Assembly: GCA_022567055.1 (NCBI GenBank)
Contig: JADFHU010000361.1
Location: 1-6,188 of the forward strand
Source of the DNA: Planctomycetota bacterium
GTDB taxonomy: Bacteria > Planctomycetota > Phycisphaerae > Sedimentisphaerales > Anaerobacaceae
Direction: 5' to 3'
Length of the DNA stretch: 6,188 bases
Under the pieces are notes generated by a model. That model made no database searches. It saw only the letters and a list, made by a program, of their open reading frames with translations, and had not been told where the DNA came from. The translations under genes were made by a program, and so were the position numbers. Of this stretch, positions 1 through 6,089 are shown piece by piece; position 1 is the stretch's first letter, and each line of letters opens with the position of its first letter.

Positions 1-1526
1 TCGACCAACGGCATTTCGGTTTCGCGAAAGAGTGTCTCGACGTGGCTCCCGGTGAGTTGCGGCTCGAGCACTTCGAAGAGACGCCACGTGTAGTCCGCAT
101 CTTCCGCCGCGTAGTCACCGACCACGGCGGAGTCCAACTGGTCGAGCGTGATCTGGTTCTTGCCTTTGCCGATCAGCTCGGTGATCGGGATCATGTTGTG
201 GCCGAAGAATCGCTTGGCCATACCGTCCAGCGAATGCGAGCGGGCCAACGGGTCCAGTAGAAAGCTCGCGATCATCGTATCGAACGCCACACCCTTCACG
301 GTGATCCCTGCCTGCCGCAGCACGAGCAGATCGTACTTGATGTTCTGGCCGATCTTCTTAATGGCGTCATCTGCCAGGATGGGACCAAGTTTGGTTTGGA
401 GGAGCGCCTTGGATAAACAGGCCTGCCCCAGCGGAGCCTTCACGGGCAGGTAGTACGCCTGGTGCGGCTGCCACGATAAACTGATGCCAACCAGTTCCGC
501 ACTCATCGGCCGCAGAGAGGTCGTCTCCGTGTCGATTGCGAACTCAGTCTGTCCCCGCAAGCCCTCCAGCATGTCATCAAGCTTATCTTCTGTGTCGATC
601 AAACGGTAGTCGTGCGCTGCAGACTGCAAGCAGTCCGGCTCGGCCAGCACAGCATCGGTCGCCTCCGATGCGGGAAGATCCAACTGCGCCGCGAGTCGGG
701 TAAAGCCCAGTTCCTGAAAGAGGTCTGCCAAGACCTGAGTGTCAAACGGCTTCAAGCGGTACGCTTCAAAATCGATCTCGATGGGTACATCGCAGTCAAT
801 CGTCACCAGACGTTTACTCAAGTCCAGGATGTCACGGGAGTCGCGCAGACGCTCCCCCCGCTTGCCCTTGATCTCATCGGCATGGGCATAGAGGTTTTCC
901 AATGTGCCGTAGGTTTGGATCCAGGTCAACGCCGTCTTGGGTCCCACGTCCGGCACACCGGGGATGTTGTCGGCCGTGTCCCCCTGCAAGGCCAGATACT
1001 CCAGAAATTGCGCAGGGGTAATGCCCTTGTCCTCCTTGAGACCCTGCATCGTGGTTTTCACATCCTTCTTTAGATCAAAGGCGGACACCCACTCACTGAG
1101 CAACTGCATCACATCCTTGTCCTTGGAGCAGAGCAGGCACTCTACCCCCGCCTCGGTCGCCCGTTTGGCCAAGGTGCCCATGATGTCATCGGCCTCAAAG
1201 CCATCCTTCCGCAGGATAGGAATGTGCATGGCCTCCAGAATCTGTAAGATCCGGTCGATCTGGGCAGGCATATCCTCCGGCATGGGTGAACGGTGGGCCT
1301 TGTACTCCGGATACATTTCACGGCGAAAGGTCGGTGCCTTGGTGTCCATCGCGACGACCAGCATGTCGGGCTGGTGCCGGTTGATCAGCCCCAGTAGCGC
1401 CGTGGTAAAGATGAAGGTGGCCTTGGTGGGCTCACCTGAGGGACTGGTCAACTGCTGTCGCATCGGTGCAAAATAGGCGGAATAGATGTGGGCATGCCCG
1501 TCGATGACATAGAGTGTTTTTGCCAT
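1..1526 (-). CDS. polA: DNA polymerase I, N-terminal 508 residues (C-terminal polymerase domain outside the window)
   Basis: This enzyme removes RNA primers and fills gaps in lagging-strand synthesis and repair. The frame is open without a stop from the ATG at 1526 to the window edge. Residues 1 to about 290 are the 5'-3' flap exonuclease: D9 in VIDGHAHIY, D61, the FEADD motif at 110-114, SKDKD at 134-138, and the helix-hairpin-helix region GDTADNIPGVPDVGPKTA at 182-199. Residues from about 305 are the 3'-5' exonuclease domain, and its metal-binding set is complete: D332 and E334 in DTET, D399 in NIKYD, and Y472 and D476 in YAAEDAD. Proofreading should therefore be active, unlike in many PolA proteins that have lost these residues. 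The polymerase palm, fingers and thumb are beyond the left edge, so their integrity cannot be judged. The start is fixed by the conserved N-terminus; no good Shine-Dalgarno precedes it. It is divergent from the phosphodiesterase gene. Confidence 0.97.
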   Translation of the reverse strand, partial: MAKTLYVIDGHAHIYSAYFAPMRQQLTSPSGEPTKATFIFTTALLGLINRHQPDMLVVAMDTKAPTFRREMYPEYKAHRSPMPEDMPAQIDRILQILEAMHIPILRKDGFEADDIMGTLAKRATEAGVECLLCSKDKDVMQLLSEWVSAFDLKKDVKTTMQGLKEDKGITPAQFLEYLALQGDTADNIPGVPDVGPKTALTWIQTYGTLENLYAHADEIKGKRGERLRDSRDILDLSKRLVTIDCDVPIEIDFEAYRLKPFDTQVLADLFQELGFTRLAAQLDLPASEATDAVLAEPDCLQSAAHDYRLIDTEDKLDDMLEGLRGQTEFAIDTETTSLRPMSAELVGISLSWQPHQAYYLPVKAPLGQACLSKALLQTKLGPILADDAIKKIGQNIKYDLLVLRQAGITVKGVAFDTMIASFLLDPLARSHSLDGMAKRFFGHNMIPITELIGKGKNQITLDQLDSAVVGDYAAEDADYTWRLFEVLEPQLTGSHVETLFRETEMPLV

Positions 1527-1534
1527 AGACGGTC

Positions 1535-1563
1535 ACTCTAGGACCAAAGAGAGATCATGTCAA
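1535..1563 (-). promoter_or_regulatory. Predicted sigma70-type promoter of polA
   Basis: On the - strand a perfect TTGACA (1558-1563) is followed after exactly 17 bases by TAGAGT (1535-1540). Only eight bases then separate the -10 hexamer from the polA ATG at 1524-1526. Transcription should begin about 6 to 8 bases past the -10, which places the start at or within two bases of the ATG, giving a leaderless or nearly leaderless message. No strong Shine-Dalgarno is present before this ATG, which fits. The call rests on consensus match and spacing only. Confidence 0.65.
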
Positions 1564-1593
1564 GCAAGGCAAGGGAGGGAACAAGGCTATCTC

Positions 1594-1622
1594 TTGTCAG
1601 GGTCTCTTCTCCGCAGTATGAT
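1594..1622 (+). promoter_or_regulatory. Predicted sigma70-type promoter of the PHP phosphodiesterase gene
   Basis: TTGTCA (1594-1599) and TATGAT (1617-1622) are separated by the optimal 17 bases. Each hexamer differs from consensus at one position. The predicted start near 1629 would leave a leader of about 39 bases containing the AGGAGG site. It lies back to back with the polA promoter, with 30 bases between the two -35 boxes. That short purine-rich spacer has repeated CAAG words but no clear operator palindrome. Confidence 0.65.
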
Positions 1623-1656
1623 GAAATATGCCGTCGCTCTTCAGTTCAATGACACC

Positions 1657-1663
1657 AGGAGGT
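1657..1663 (+). promoter_or_regulatory. Strong ribosome binding site of the phosphodiesterase gene
   Basis: AGGAGGT lies four to five bases before the ATG at 1668. It decides for that ATG over the second in-frame ATG at 1674, which would be 11 bases from the AGGAGG core. Confidence 0.85.
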
Positions 1664-1667
1664 AACT

Positions 1668-2822
1668 ATGAAGATGACACGCTTTTCTTATCTGGCCTGC
1701 TTTTTCGTGGCACTCGTTGCCACTGTGGGTCCTCTCAAAGGACAGATCCGCGTCAGGGAAAGGCCTTATTTCCCCGACATCTTGGGCTACCAGACTCTGC
1801 TCTGTGATTTCCATATTCACACGGTCTTCTCAGATGGTTTGGTTTGGCCTTCCATACGGTCGGAAGAGGCGTGGCGAGAAGGTCTGGACGTGATTGCCAT
1901 TACGGATCACATCGAGTACTTACCTCATAAGAAAGACGTGAGGGTGGACTTCAACCGATCCCACGCCATTGCGAAACCGCGCGGCGACGAGCTTGATGTG
2001 GTGGTGATCAAGGGCGCTGAAATCACGCGAGCCATGCCACCGGGTCACTGTAATGCCCTCTTCCTGAAGGATGTTGCAGCGCTGGATGTGAATGACTGGC
2101 CGGACGCGTTTGAGGCGGCTATCGGCCAAGGGGCATTCGTCTTCTGGAATCACCCGGGCTGGACCGGGCAACAATCCGACGGCGTCGCCAGGTGGTACGA
2201 CGAGCACACCGACCTGGTCGAAAAGGGGTGGCTCCATGGCATAGAGGTGGTAAACACACACGAATACTACCCCGAAGCGCATGCCTGGTGCCTGGAAAAG
2301 AAACTAACCATGCTCAGCAATTCCGACATCCACAACCCCTTAAACTTGGACTACCATCTGCACCTAGGAGATCACCGGCCTCTCACGCTGGTGTTCGCGC
2401 ATGGCAAATCGGAGGCATCGATTAAAGACGCCCTGTTTGCGCGTCGCACGGTCGTCTATTCAGAAAACTGGCTCGTGGGGGAAGCGGTATACCTGCAGCC
2501 GATCTTTACAAAAACGGTCCGATTCAATCGGAGCCATGTCGTATTGAAGGGGACAAAAAGTCAATTCCTGCAAATCTCAAACCAAAGCGAACTTGACTAT
2601 CAGCTGAGGCTCAAGGCGCCGCTCGACAAACTGAGCGTCCCTGAAGAGATCGTTCTATACGCGGGCAAGACAGTCCTATTCTCGATCAAGGCCAAGCAAA
2701 AAGATCTCAGCGGCTCCGAGTCCATCGCCCTGCCCTATGTCGTGGATAACCTCAAGGTAGGTCCCAATGAGGGGCTCGACATCGACTTTGAAATCGATGT
2801 GACTTTCGAACAGGACGAATAG
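1668..2822 (+). CDS. Secreted PHP-domain phosphodiesterase, Sb-PDE-like
   Basis: This 384-residue protein is predicted to be an exported metal-dependent phosphoesterase. Residues 1 to about 25 form a signal peptide (MKMTR, then a hydrophobic stretch, with cleavage likely near G25-Q26). The PHP domain follows at about 44-285 with its metal-ligand motifs in order: H49 and H51 in DFHIHT, D56, TDH at 79-81, KGAE with E118, PPGH with H127, NHPGW with H162, E193, and SDIH with D220 and H222. The CDFHIHTVFSDGLVWP and GAEITR.MPPGH signatures match what I know of the family named after the Sphingobium Sb-PDE, an organophosphate diesterase. The natural substrate in this organism is unknown. Residues of about 290-384 look like a small beta-rich C-terminal domain. 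The length fits the family and the active site is intact. It stands alone on the + strand, divergent from polA and convergent with the SDR group. The C11 context is not a proper lipobox, so a soluble periplasmic protein is more likely than a lipoprotein. Confidence 0.9.
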   Translation: MKMTRFSYLACFFVALVATVGPLKGQIRVRERPYFPDILGYQTLLCDFHIHTVFSDGLVWPSIRSEEAWREGLDVIAITDHIEYLPHKKDVRVDFNRSHAIAKPRGDELDVVVIKGAEITRAMPPGHCNALFLKDVAALDVNDWPDAFEAAIGQGAFVFWNHPGWTGQQSDGVARWYDEHTDLVEKGWLHGIEVVNTHEYYPEAHAWCLEKKLTMLSNSDIHNPLNLDYHLHLGDHRPLTLVFAHGKSEASIKDALFARRTVVYSENWLVGEAVYLQPIFTKTVRFNRSHVVLKGTKSQFLQISNQSELDYQLRLKAPLDKLSVPEEIVLYAGKTVLFSIKAKQKDLSGSESIALPYVVDNLKVGPNEGLDIDFEIDVTFEQDE

Positions 2823-2907
2823 ATACCTGACTTTTATGCGCGACCCGGACTACTCAAACCGTAGGTCATGAGGGACGCCAAGAAGGTGCTGAACGGACAA
2901 ATGAAAG

Positions 2908-2942
2908 GGCCCCACCTCCTTCGAGATAGGGCCGTGAGTTTT
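2908..2942 (+). terminator. Possible weak terminator after the phosphodiesterase gene
   Basis: GGCCC (2908-2912) can pair with GGGCC (2929-2933). Inside it, CTC (2916-2918) pairs with GAG (2923-2925) around a CTTC loop, with a small 3x3 internal loop between the two stems. A four-T run follows at 2939-2942, five bases after the stem. The stem is short and the T tract is not adjacent, so this is only a candidate. The rest of the gap from 2823 to 2962 shows no convincing gene; a 32-codon frame from 2868 to 2966 has no support. Confidence 0.3.
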
Positions 2943-2962
2943 GTTGAGTCTGACTTGGTTGG

Positions 2963-3216
2963 TTAGGGACCGGCAAGATTCTCCGTTATCCTACTGCCGT
3001 CTCGCTTGAAGGCCTCCCTGTACAGGCGAATGCGTTCCTGCGCCACCGCCAGATCGTGATTGTTCAAGTTAATATTCAACAGGTCGATAACCCAAGGCGC
3101 CTTGACTTCATCTGTGACGTAGGCTTCAACAATCTCGCACGCTATCGGCAAGGTCGTCTTCTTGGAATCGTCATGAACATCCCTGTTGCTTGCCTGCTGT
3201 AGTTTATACCGGTCAT
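2963..3216 (-). pseudogene. Small open frame directly after the SDR gene, start apparently lost by a one-base frameshift
   Basis: I do not recognise a family. The frame ending at TAA 2963-2965 is open back to the SDR stop codon (3218-3220), with which it is in register. From 3214 it encodes 83 residues, including VTDEVKAPWVIDLLNINLN and AQERIRLYREAFKRDG, a hydrophilic and probably helical composition that reads like a real small protein. It has no ATG or GTG; the first possible start is TTG at 3151, giving 62 residues. An ATG at 3214-3216 does have a good site, AGGGGA (3223-3228), six bases upstream. That ATG is one frame off and stops after 24 codons. One extra base beside the ATG (for example ATGGAC instead of ATGAC) would restore an 84-residue protein beginning MDRYKLQQ. 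It could be a recent frameshift, a sequencing error, a TTG-started gene, or a chance frame. Confidence 0.35.
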
Positions 3217-3217
3217 T

Positions 3218-3937
3218 TTACATCCCCTGGTCTGCAGGCATCACCATGATACGCGGAATGGCGACGTGGTCCGGTTGTTCGAGGATAAATCGAATCATGC
3301 GACCGATGTCTGCGGGCTGAACGAGTTTCTTAATGTTGAGTAACTCCTTGGGGTGAACCGGGAAGTGGTCCTGCAGGTGTGTCTCCACCAGGCCCGGTTC
3401 CAGGGCACAGACCCGCACACCCGTTCCCCGGGCCTGCATGCGTAGGTCCTCAGTGAGTGCTTCAACCGCGTACTTGGTTCCGGCATAGGCTCCCGTGGTC
3501 TCGCGCACCTTGGTGCCAAGGATGCTTGAGGTATTAATGAGGTAGCCATGGCCCTGCTTCACCAGATGGCGCATGGCCACGATCGCCAGCCGAAATACGG
3601 CCTCTACGTTGATACGTACCATTTGGCACATCCCTTCCAGGTCAATGTCCACAGCCTTGCCGACGACCATGGTCCCTGCGTTGTTGAATACGCAATCGCA
3701 TGAGCCGAATCGTTCCATCGCCAGATCAATCAGCTTTTCCGCAAAACCCGCATCCGTCATGTCGCCGTCGAGCGTGGCAACATCCGTATCGAGTTGTTCG
3801 GCGATCTCGTCGAGCAAAGATTTGCGTCGAGCCGTGAGCACCAACTTCATCCCCGCGTTAGCCAATTCCCGTGCAGTCCCTTCGCCAATCCCACTCGATG
3901 CACCGGTGATGAGCGCGACTTTACCTTCGAGTTCCAT
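3218..3937 (-). CDS. Classical short-chain dehydrogenase/reductase (SDR)
   Basis: This 239-residue cytoplasmic oxidoreductase acts on a carbonyl or alcohol substrate that cannot be named from sequence. The Rossmann cofactor motif is TGASSGIG at 11-18. R37 and R38 after the second strand (TARR) suggest NADP(H) rather than NAD(H). NNAG is at 85-88, and the catalytic set is N110, S138, Y151 and K155 with the usual Ser-x12-Tyr and Tyr-x3-Lys spacing. The EPG motif near 184-186 follows. Length and ending match the classical family, closest in style to YdfG-like 3-hydroxyacid dehydrogenases. The frame is open further upstream to 4024, but the ATG at 3937 is chosen because AAGGAG precedes it and the protein then begins MELEGKVALITG, the normal N-terminus. 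It lies 205 bases downstream of the cysteine synthase remnant, and the small open frame follows its stop at once. Confidence 0.95.
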   Translation of the reverse strand: MELEGKVALITGASSGIGEGTARELANAGMKLVLTARRKSLLDEIAEQLDTDVATLDGDMTDAGFAEKLIDLAMERFGSCDCVFNNAGTMVVGKAVDIDLEGMCQMVRINVEAVFRLAIVAMRHLVKQGHGYLINTSSILGTKVRETTGAYAGTKYAVEALTEDLRMQARGTGVRVCALEPGLVETHLQDHFPVHPKELLNIKKLVQPADIGRMIRFILEQPDHVAIPRIMVMPADQGM

Positions 3938-3945
3938 GCTGAATG

Positions 3946-3951
3946 TCTCCT
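3946..3951 (-). promoter_or_regulatory. Ribosome binding site fixing the SDR start
   Basis: AAGGAG (followed by A) on the - strand lies eight to nine bases before the ATG at 3937. It argues against the longer frame beginning at 4024, whose 29 extra residues do not resemble an SDR N-terminus. The gap from 3938 to 4142 holds no other supported feature. Confidence 0.8.
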
Positions 3952-4142
3952 TAGGGTCCGGCCAGAAAACAGCGGCTTCCGTGGCACAATCCTGGCTGCG
4001 ATAGCAGCAGTATTTAAGAACCACGCAATAACTGGGACGAGCTGCCCGGGGACCAGGAAGGCGTGCTCATCTATCGCTTTGATTTACCGCAAGAGTTGTT
4101 CTTTATCCTCTGCCACCGCATCGTGACCCTAGGTTCCGCGCT

Positions 4143-4553
4143 CTACGCCGGCTGCATCTGAAATCCTGGTGTCGAACTCGACAATTCGATTTCTTCATCG
4201 GTCATGTCCTCCGCGATCTCGGCGAATAGAGGCGATGATAGATAGCGTTCACCGGTATCGGGAAGCATACAGAGGATCACCGATCCCGGATCAGCCTTTT
4301 CCGCGACCTGTATGGCAACGGCCAGGGTGGCGCCGCCGGAGATTTCCGTGAAAAGGCCCTCCTTTTGGGCCAGCTTGATTGACCACTCGATGGCGACCGG
4401 GCCGGGCACCGGGATCAACTCGTCGTAATAGCTGTTGTCGATGGCTTCCTGCAGCACATAGGGAATGAAGTCCGGGGTCCAGCCCTGGACCGGATGCGGT
4501 TCGAAGGCCGAATGGCTCACGGCCGGGGCATTCTCGGCGTCACGCTCCTGCAC
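4143..4553 (-). pseudogene. C-terminal remnant of a PLP-dependent cysteine synthase
   Basis: The 136-codon frame (from GTG 4553) matches only the last two fifths of O-acetylserine sulfhydrylase, the last enzyme of cysteine synthesis, normally about 310-350 residues. Visible landmarks are HPVQGWTPDFI at 20-30, EISGGAT at 70-76 in the place of the PLP phosphate-region SGA loop, LPDTGERYLS at 97-106, and the closing EEIELSSSTPGF. This subgroup has QGWTPDF where CysK of E. coli has QGIGAGF. The N-terminal domain with the PLP-binding lysine and the substrate loop is absent, so it cannot work as a cysteine synthase. Upstream in frame the reading continues to 4631, but residues before about 4553 overlap the end of the propeller gene and do not look like the family. 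The glutamate before ISGGA, where family members usually have glycine, may be decay. No good ribosome binding site precedes the GTG, 31 bases behind the propeller stop. Confidence 0.85.
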
Positions 4554-4584
4554 TGGGTTCCACTGTACTGGTGCAAGAGGGACT

Positions 4585-5934
4585 TCACTCCTCGGATATT
4601 GCGATGAGATTGTGTTGCGTTCTGAAATAGATCACGCCCTCTGATATGGCTGGAGTAGCGAGACAGTTGTCCTTCAACGAGTTGACCGCGAGGACCTCAA
4701 ATGCCTTCCCGGGCTTGATCACAAAGACATCGCCCTTTTCTCCGCAGCAATAGAGTGCATTTTTTGAGGCAATAGGCGAGGCAATGAACGCTCCAGGGGC
4801 CTTCAATCTGTGATCATAGATCTGCTCTCCACTCTTCCGATCGAAACAGGAGAAGCTCCCCTTGCCCTGCAGGCGATAGAGATAATCGCCAATTAGAATG
4901 GGCGTTGGCATATAGGCACCACTCCGTCGAAGGCTCCAGGCCACCGAGGCGTTGGATTGCTCCCCGTCGCTGAGGGTAATGTCTCCTTGGGCACTGGTCC
5001 TCACCGCGTAAATGGGCCGCAGTTTACCGTGGGCACTGGTGAAGAACATCAGTTTTTCGCCAATCACCGGAGTCGGCACGGGGATGTCGCCCCCCTCGCG
5101 CATGGACCAGATCTCTTTGCCGGTGCCGAAGTCATAGCCGCCAATGTGCCGATACCCGTTGATGGCGATACGCGTGACGCCATCGACCGAATAAATGGAG
5201 GGCGAACACCAGGTGGGCACATCGCTTCGAGGCGTGCGCCACAGTTCCATCCCATCGGCAATATTGAAGGCGCCGAGAAAAGAGTTCTCCAATACGTCCA
5301 CTTGGACGAGTAGAGTCCCTTCGTGAATGATCGGTGAGCTGCCAAATCCCCACTGTGCCTTGGGCGCACGGTAGTAAGACGCATTTAAGACACCGAAGTC
5401 TTTTTCCCACAGCAGACGGCCCTCCATGTCATAGCAGTATAGTCCTTCAGATCCATAGAAGGCGACGACGTGTTTTCCGTCGGTGACGGGTGTCGAGTTT
5501 GCGTGAGACGATTTGGGGTGCCGTTTTGCCTTCGGAGTGCCGATGTGGGCAACCTTTTGCCACAGAACTGTCCCGGTTTCCTTATCGACACAGTAGAGGA
5601 GCCACTCATGAGACACCTCATTCTCGATCGATCCGATATCACCATACAGTCCGGTTTTGACATCCGTGTTGCCCTCGCGGGTCGTCGCCGTCGTGACAAA
5701 CAGTCTATCGCCCCAGACCACGGGACAGGAATGCGCAAGCCCCGGAATCGGCAACTTCCATTTAACATTCGTAGAATCGTCGAGGTCCCATTTCACCGGC
5801 GTAACCGAATGGGACACCCCACTCGCATTGAGCCCCCGAAACGCCGGCCAATTGTCAGCGCGTTCTTGCGACAGAAGACCGGGAGTCACCGCCAAACCGT
5901 GTAGCATGACGGACAGAGCAATGAAAGATTTCAT
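4585..5934 (-). CDS. Secreted PQQ-like eight-bladed beta-propeller protein
   Basis: This 449-residue protein has a signal peptide at about 1-22 (MKSFIALSVMLHGLAVTPG), no lipobox cysteine, and should be soluble in the periplasm. The mature part starts with NWPAFRG, typical of a large family abundant in Planctomycetota. The propeller repeat is visible as eight Pro-containing strand starts: SCP (69), STP (147), SSP (199), CSP (243), PTP (287), PTP (343), ASP (385) and ATP (426). Blade endings of the Gly-x-x-x-Trp type lie between them: TGTVLW 120-125, EGRLLW 171-176, DGMELW 227-232 and TGKEIW 271-276. This predicts eight blades, as in BamB and the quinoprotein dehydrogenases. No catalytic domain or heme site is present, so a scaffold or binding role is likelier than an enzyme; actual PQQ binding is unproven. 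The ATG at 5934 is chosen over the frame from 5979 because AGGAGG precedes it and the signal peptide starts there. The C-terminus (GVIYFRTQHNLIAI) looks natural. Confidence 0.9.
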   Translation of the reverse strand: MKSFIALSVMLHGLAVTPGLLSQERADNWPAFRGLNASGVSHSVTPVKWDLDDSTNVKWKLPIPGLAHSCPVVWGDRLFVTTATTREGNTDVKTGLYGDIGSIENEVSHEWLLYCVDKETGTVLWQKVAHIGTPKAKRHPKSSHANSTPVTDGKHVVAFYGSEGLYCYDMEGRLLWEKDFGVLNASYYRAPKAQWGFGSSPIIHEGTLLVQVDVLENSFLGAFNIADGMELWRTPRSDVPTWCSPSIYSVDGVTRIAINGYRHIGGYDFGTGKEIWSMREGGDIPVPTPVIGEKLMFFTSAHGKLRPIYAVRTSAQGDITLSDGEQSNASVAWSLRRSGAYMPTPILIGDYLYRLQGKGSFSCFDRKSGEQIYDHRLKAPGAFIASPIASKNALYCCGEKGDVFVIKPGKAFEVLAVNSLKDNCLATPAISEGVIYFRTQHNLIAISEE

Positions 5935-5941
5935 AGGTGAG

Positions 5942-5947
5942 CCTCCT
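5942..5947 (-). promoter_or_regulatory. Ribosome binding site of the propeller gene
   Basis: A perfect AGGAGG on the - strand, seven bases before the ATG at 5934. It fixes the start and removes a 15-residue charged extension that would spoil the signal peptide. Confidence 0.85.
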
Positions 5948-6044
5948 TTTGTTGGCCTATTGCCATCCTTCGATTCCATTGAAACGGCTTTACCGACATC
6001 TTAGAGCCCCTAACAAAATGATCGTCGCACCGAGAGCGAGCGTT

Positions 6045-6059
6045 TTTGCCTCTGGCAAA
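6045..6059. repeat. Inverted repeat upstream of the propeller gene (6-3-6)
   Basis: TTTGCC and GGCAAA are perfect complements around a three-base loop (TCT). No T tract follows on either strand in the way a terminator needs. It lies 111 bases upstream of the propeller start codon and 12 bases from a second inverted repeat. It could be a leader hairpin or a regulator site; the function is unknown. Confidence 0.5.
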
Positions 6060-6071
6060 GAAGGCGAAGCA

Positions 6072-6089
6072 GACCATCCGAGGATGGTC
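6072..6089. repeat. Inverted repeat upstream of the propeller gene (8-2-8)
   Basis: GACCATCC and GGATGGTC are perfect complements separated by GA, so as RNA it would form about seven pairs around a four-base loop. It lies in the 254-base stretch from 5935 to 6188, where I find no supported gene and no convincing promoter. A 46-codon and a 70-codon - strand frame there look like chance. No T run follows, so it is not an ordinary terminator; an operator or leader hairpin is possible. Confidence 0.55.

Noticed and set aside
1692..1700. LAC sequence in the signal peptide of the phosphodiesterase, considered as a lipobox.
   Set aside because: The cysteine is at residue 11, before the end of the hydrophobic core, and the residue at -3 is tyrosine, so it is not a plausible lipoprotein cleavage site.
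2850..2867. Short imperfect hairpin GACTAC / GTAGGTC just after the phosphodiesterase gene.
   Set aside because: It contains a bulge and is not followed by a T run, so it is not supported as a terminator.
2868..2966. Possible 32-residue + strand ORF in the convergent gap.
   Set aside because: No clear ribosome binding site, no recognisable family, and it overlaps the candidate terminator.
4018..4161. Open 47-codon stretch on the + strand (reads NNWDELPGDQEGV and onward to a TGA), looking a little like a protein tail.
   Set aside because: It has no start codon or ribosome site after the TAA at 4015-4017, is short enough to be chance, overlaps the end of the cysteine synthase remnant, and resembles no family I recognise.
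4476..4491. Perfect 7-2-7 inverted repeat GGTCCAG-CC-CTGGACC inside the cysteine synthase remnant.
   Set aside because: It encodes the conserved QGWTPDF motif, so the symmetry is most simply a coding coincidence, and no T tract follows.
5957..6015. Search for a -10/-35 promoter just upstream of the propeller gene; TTGTTA with a GTAAAG-like box was the best candidate.
   Set aside because: The -10 match is poor and no spacing gives two good hexamers, so no promoter is called.
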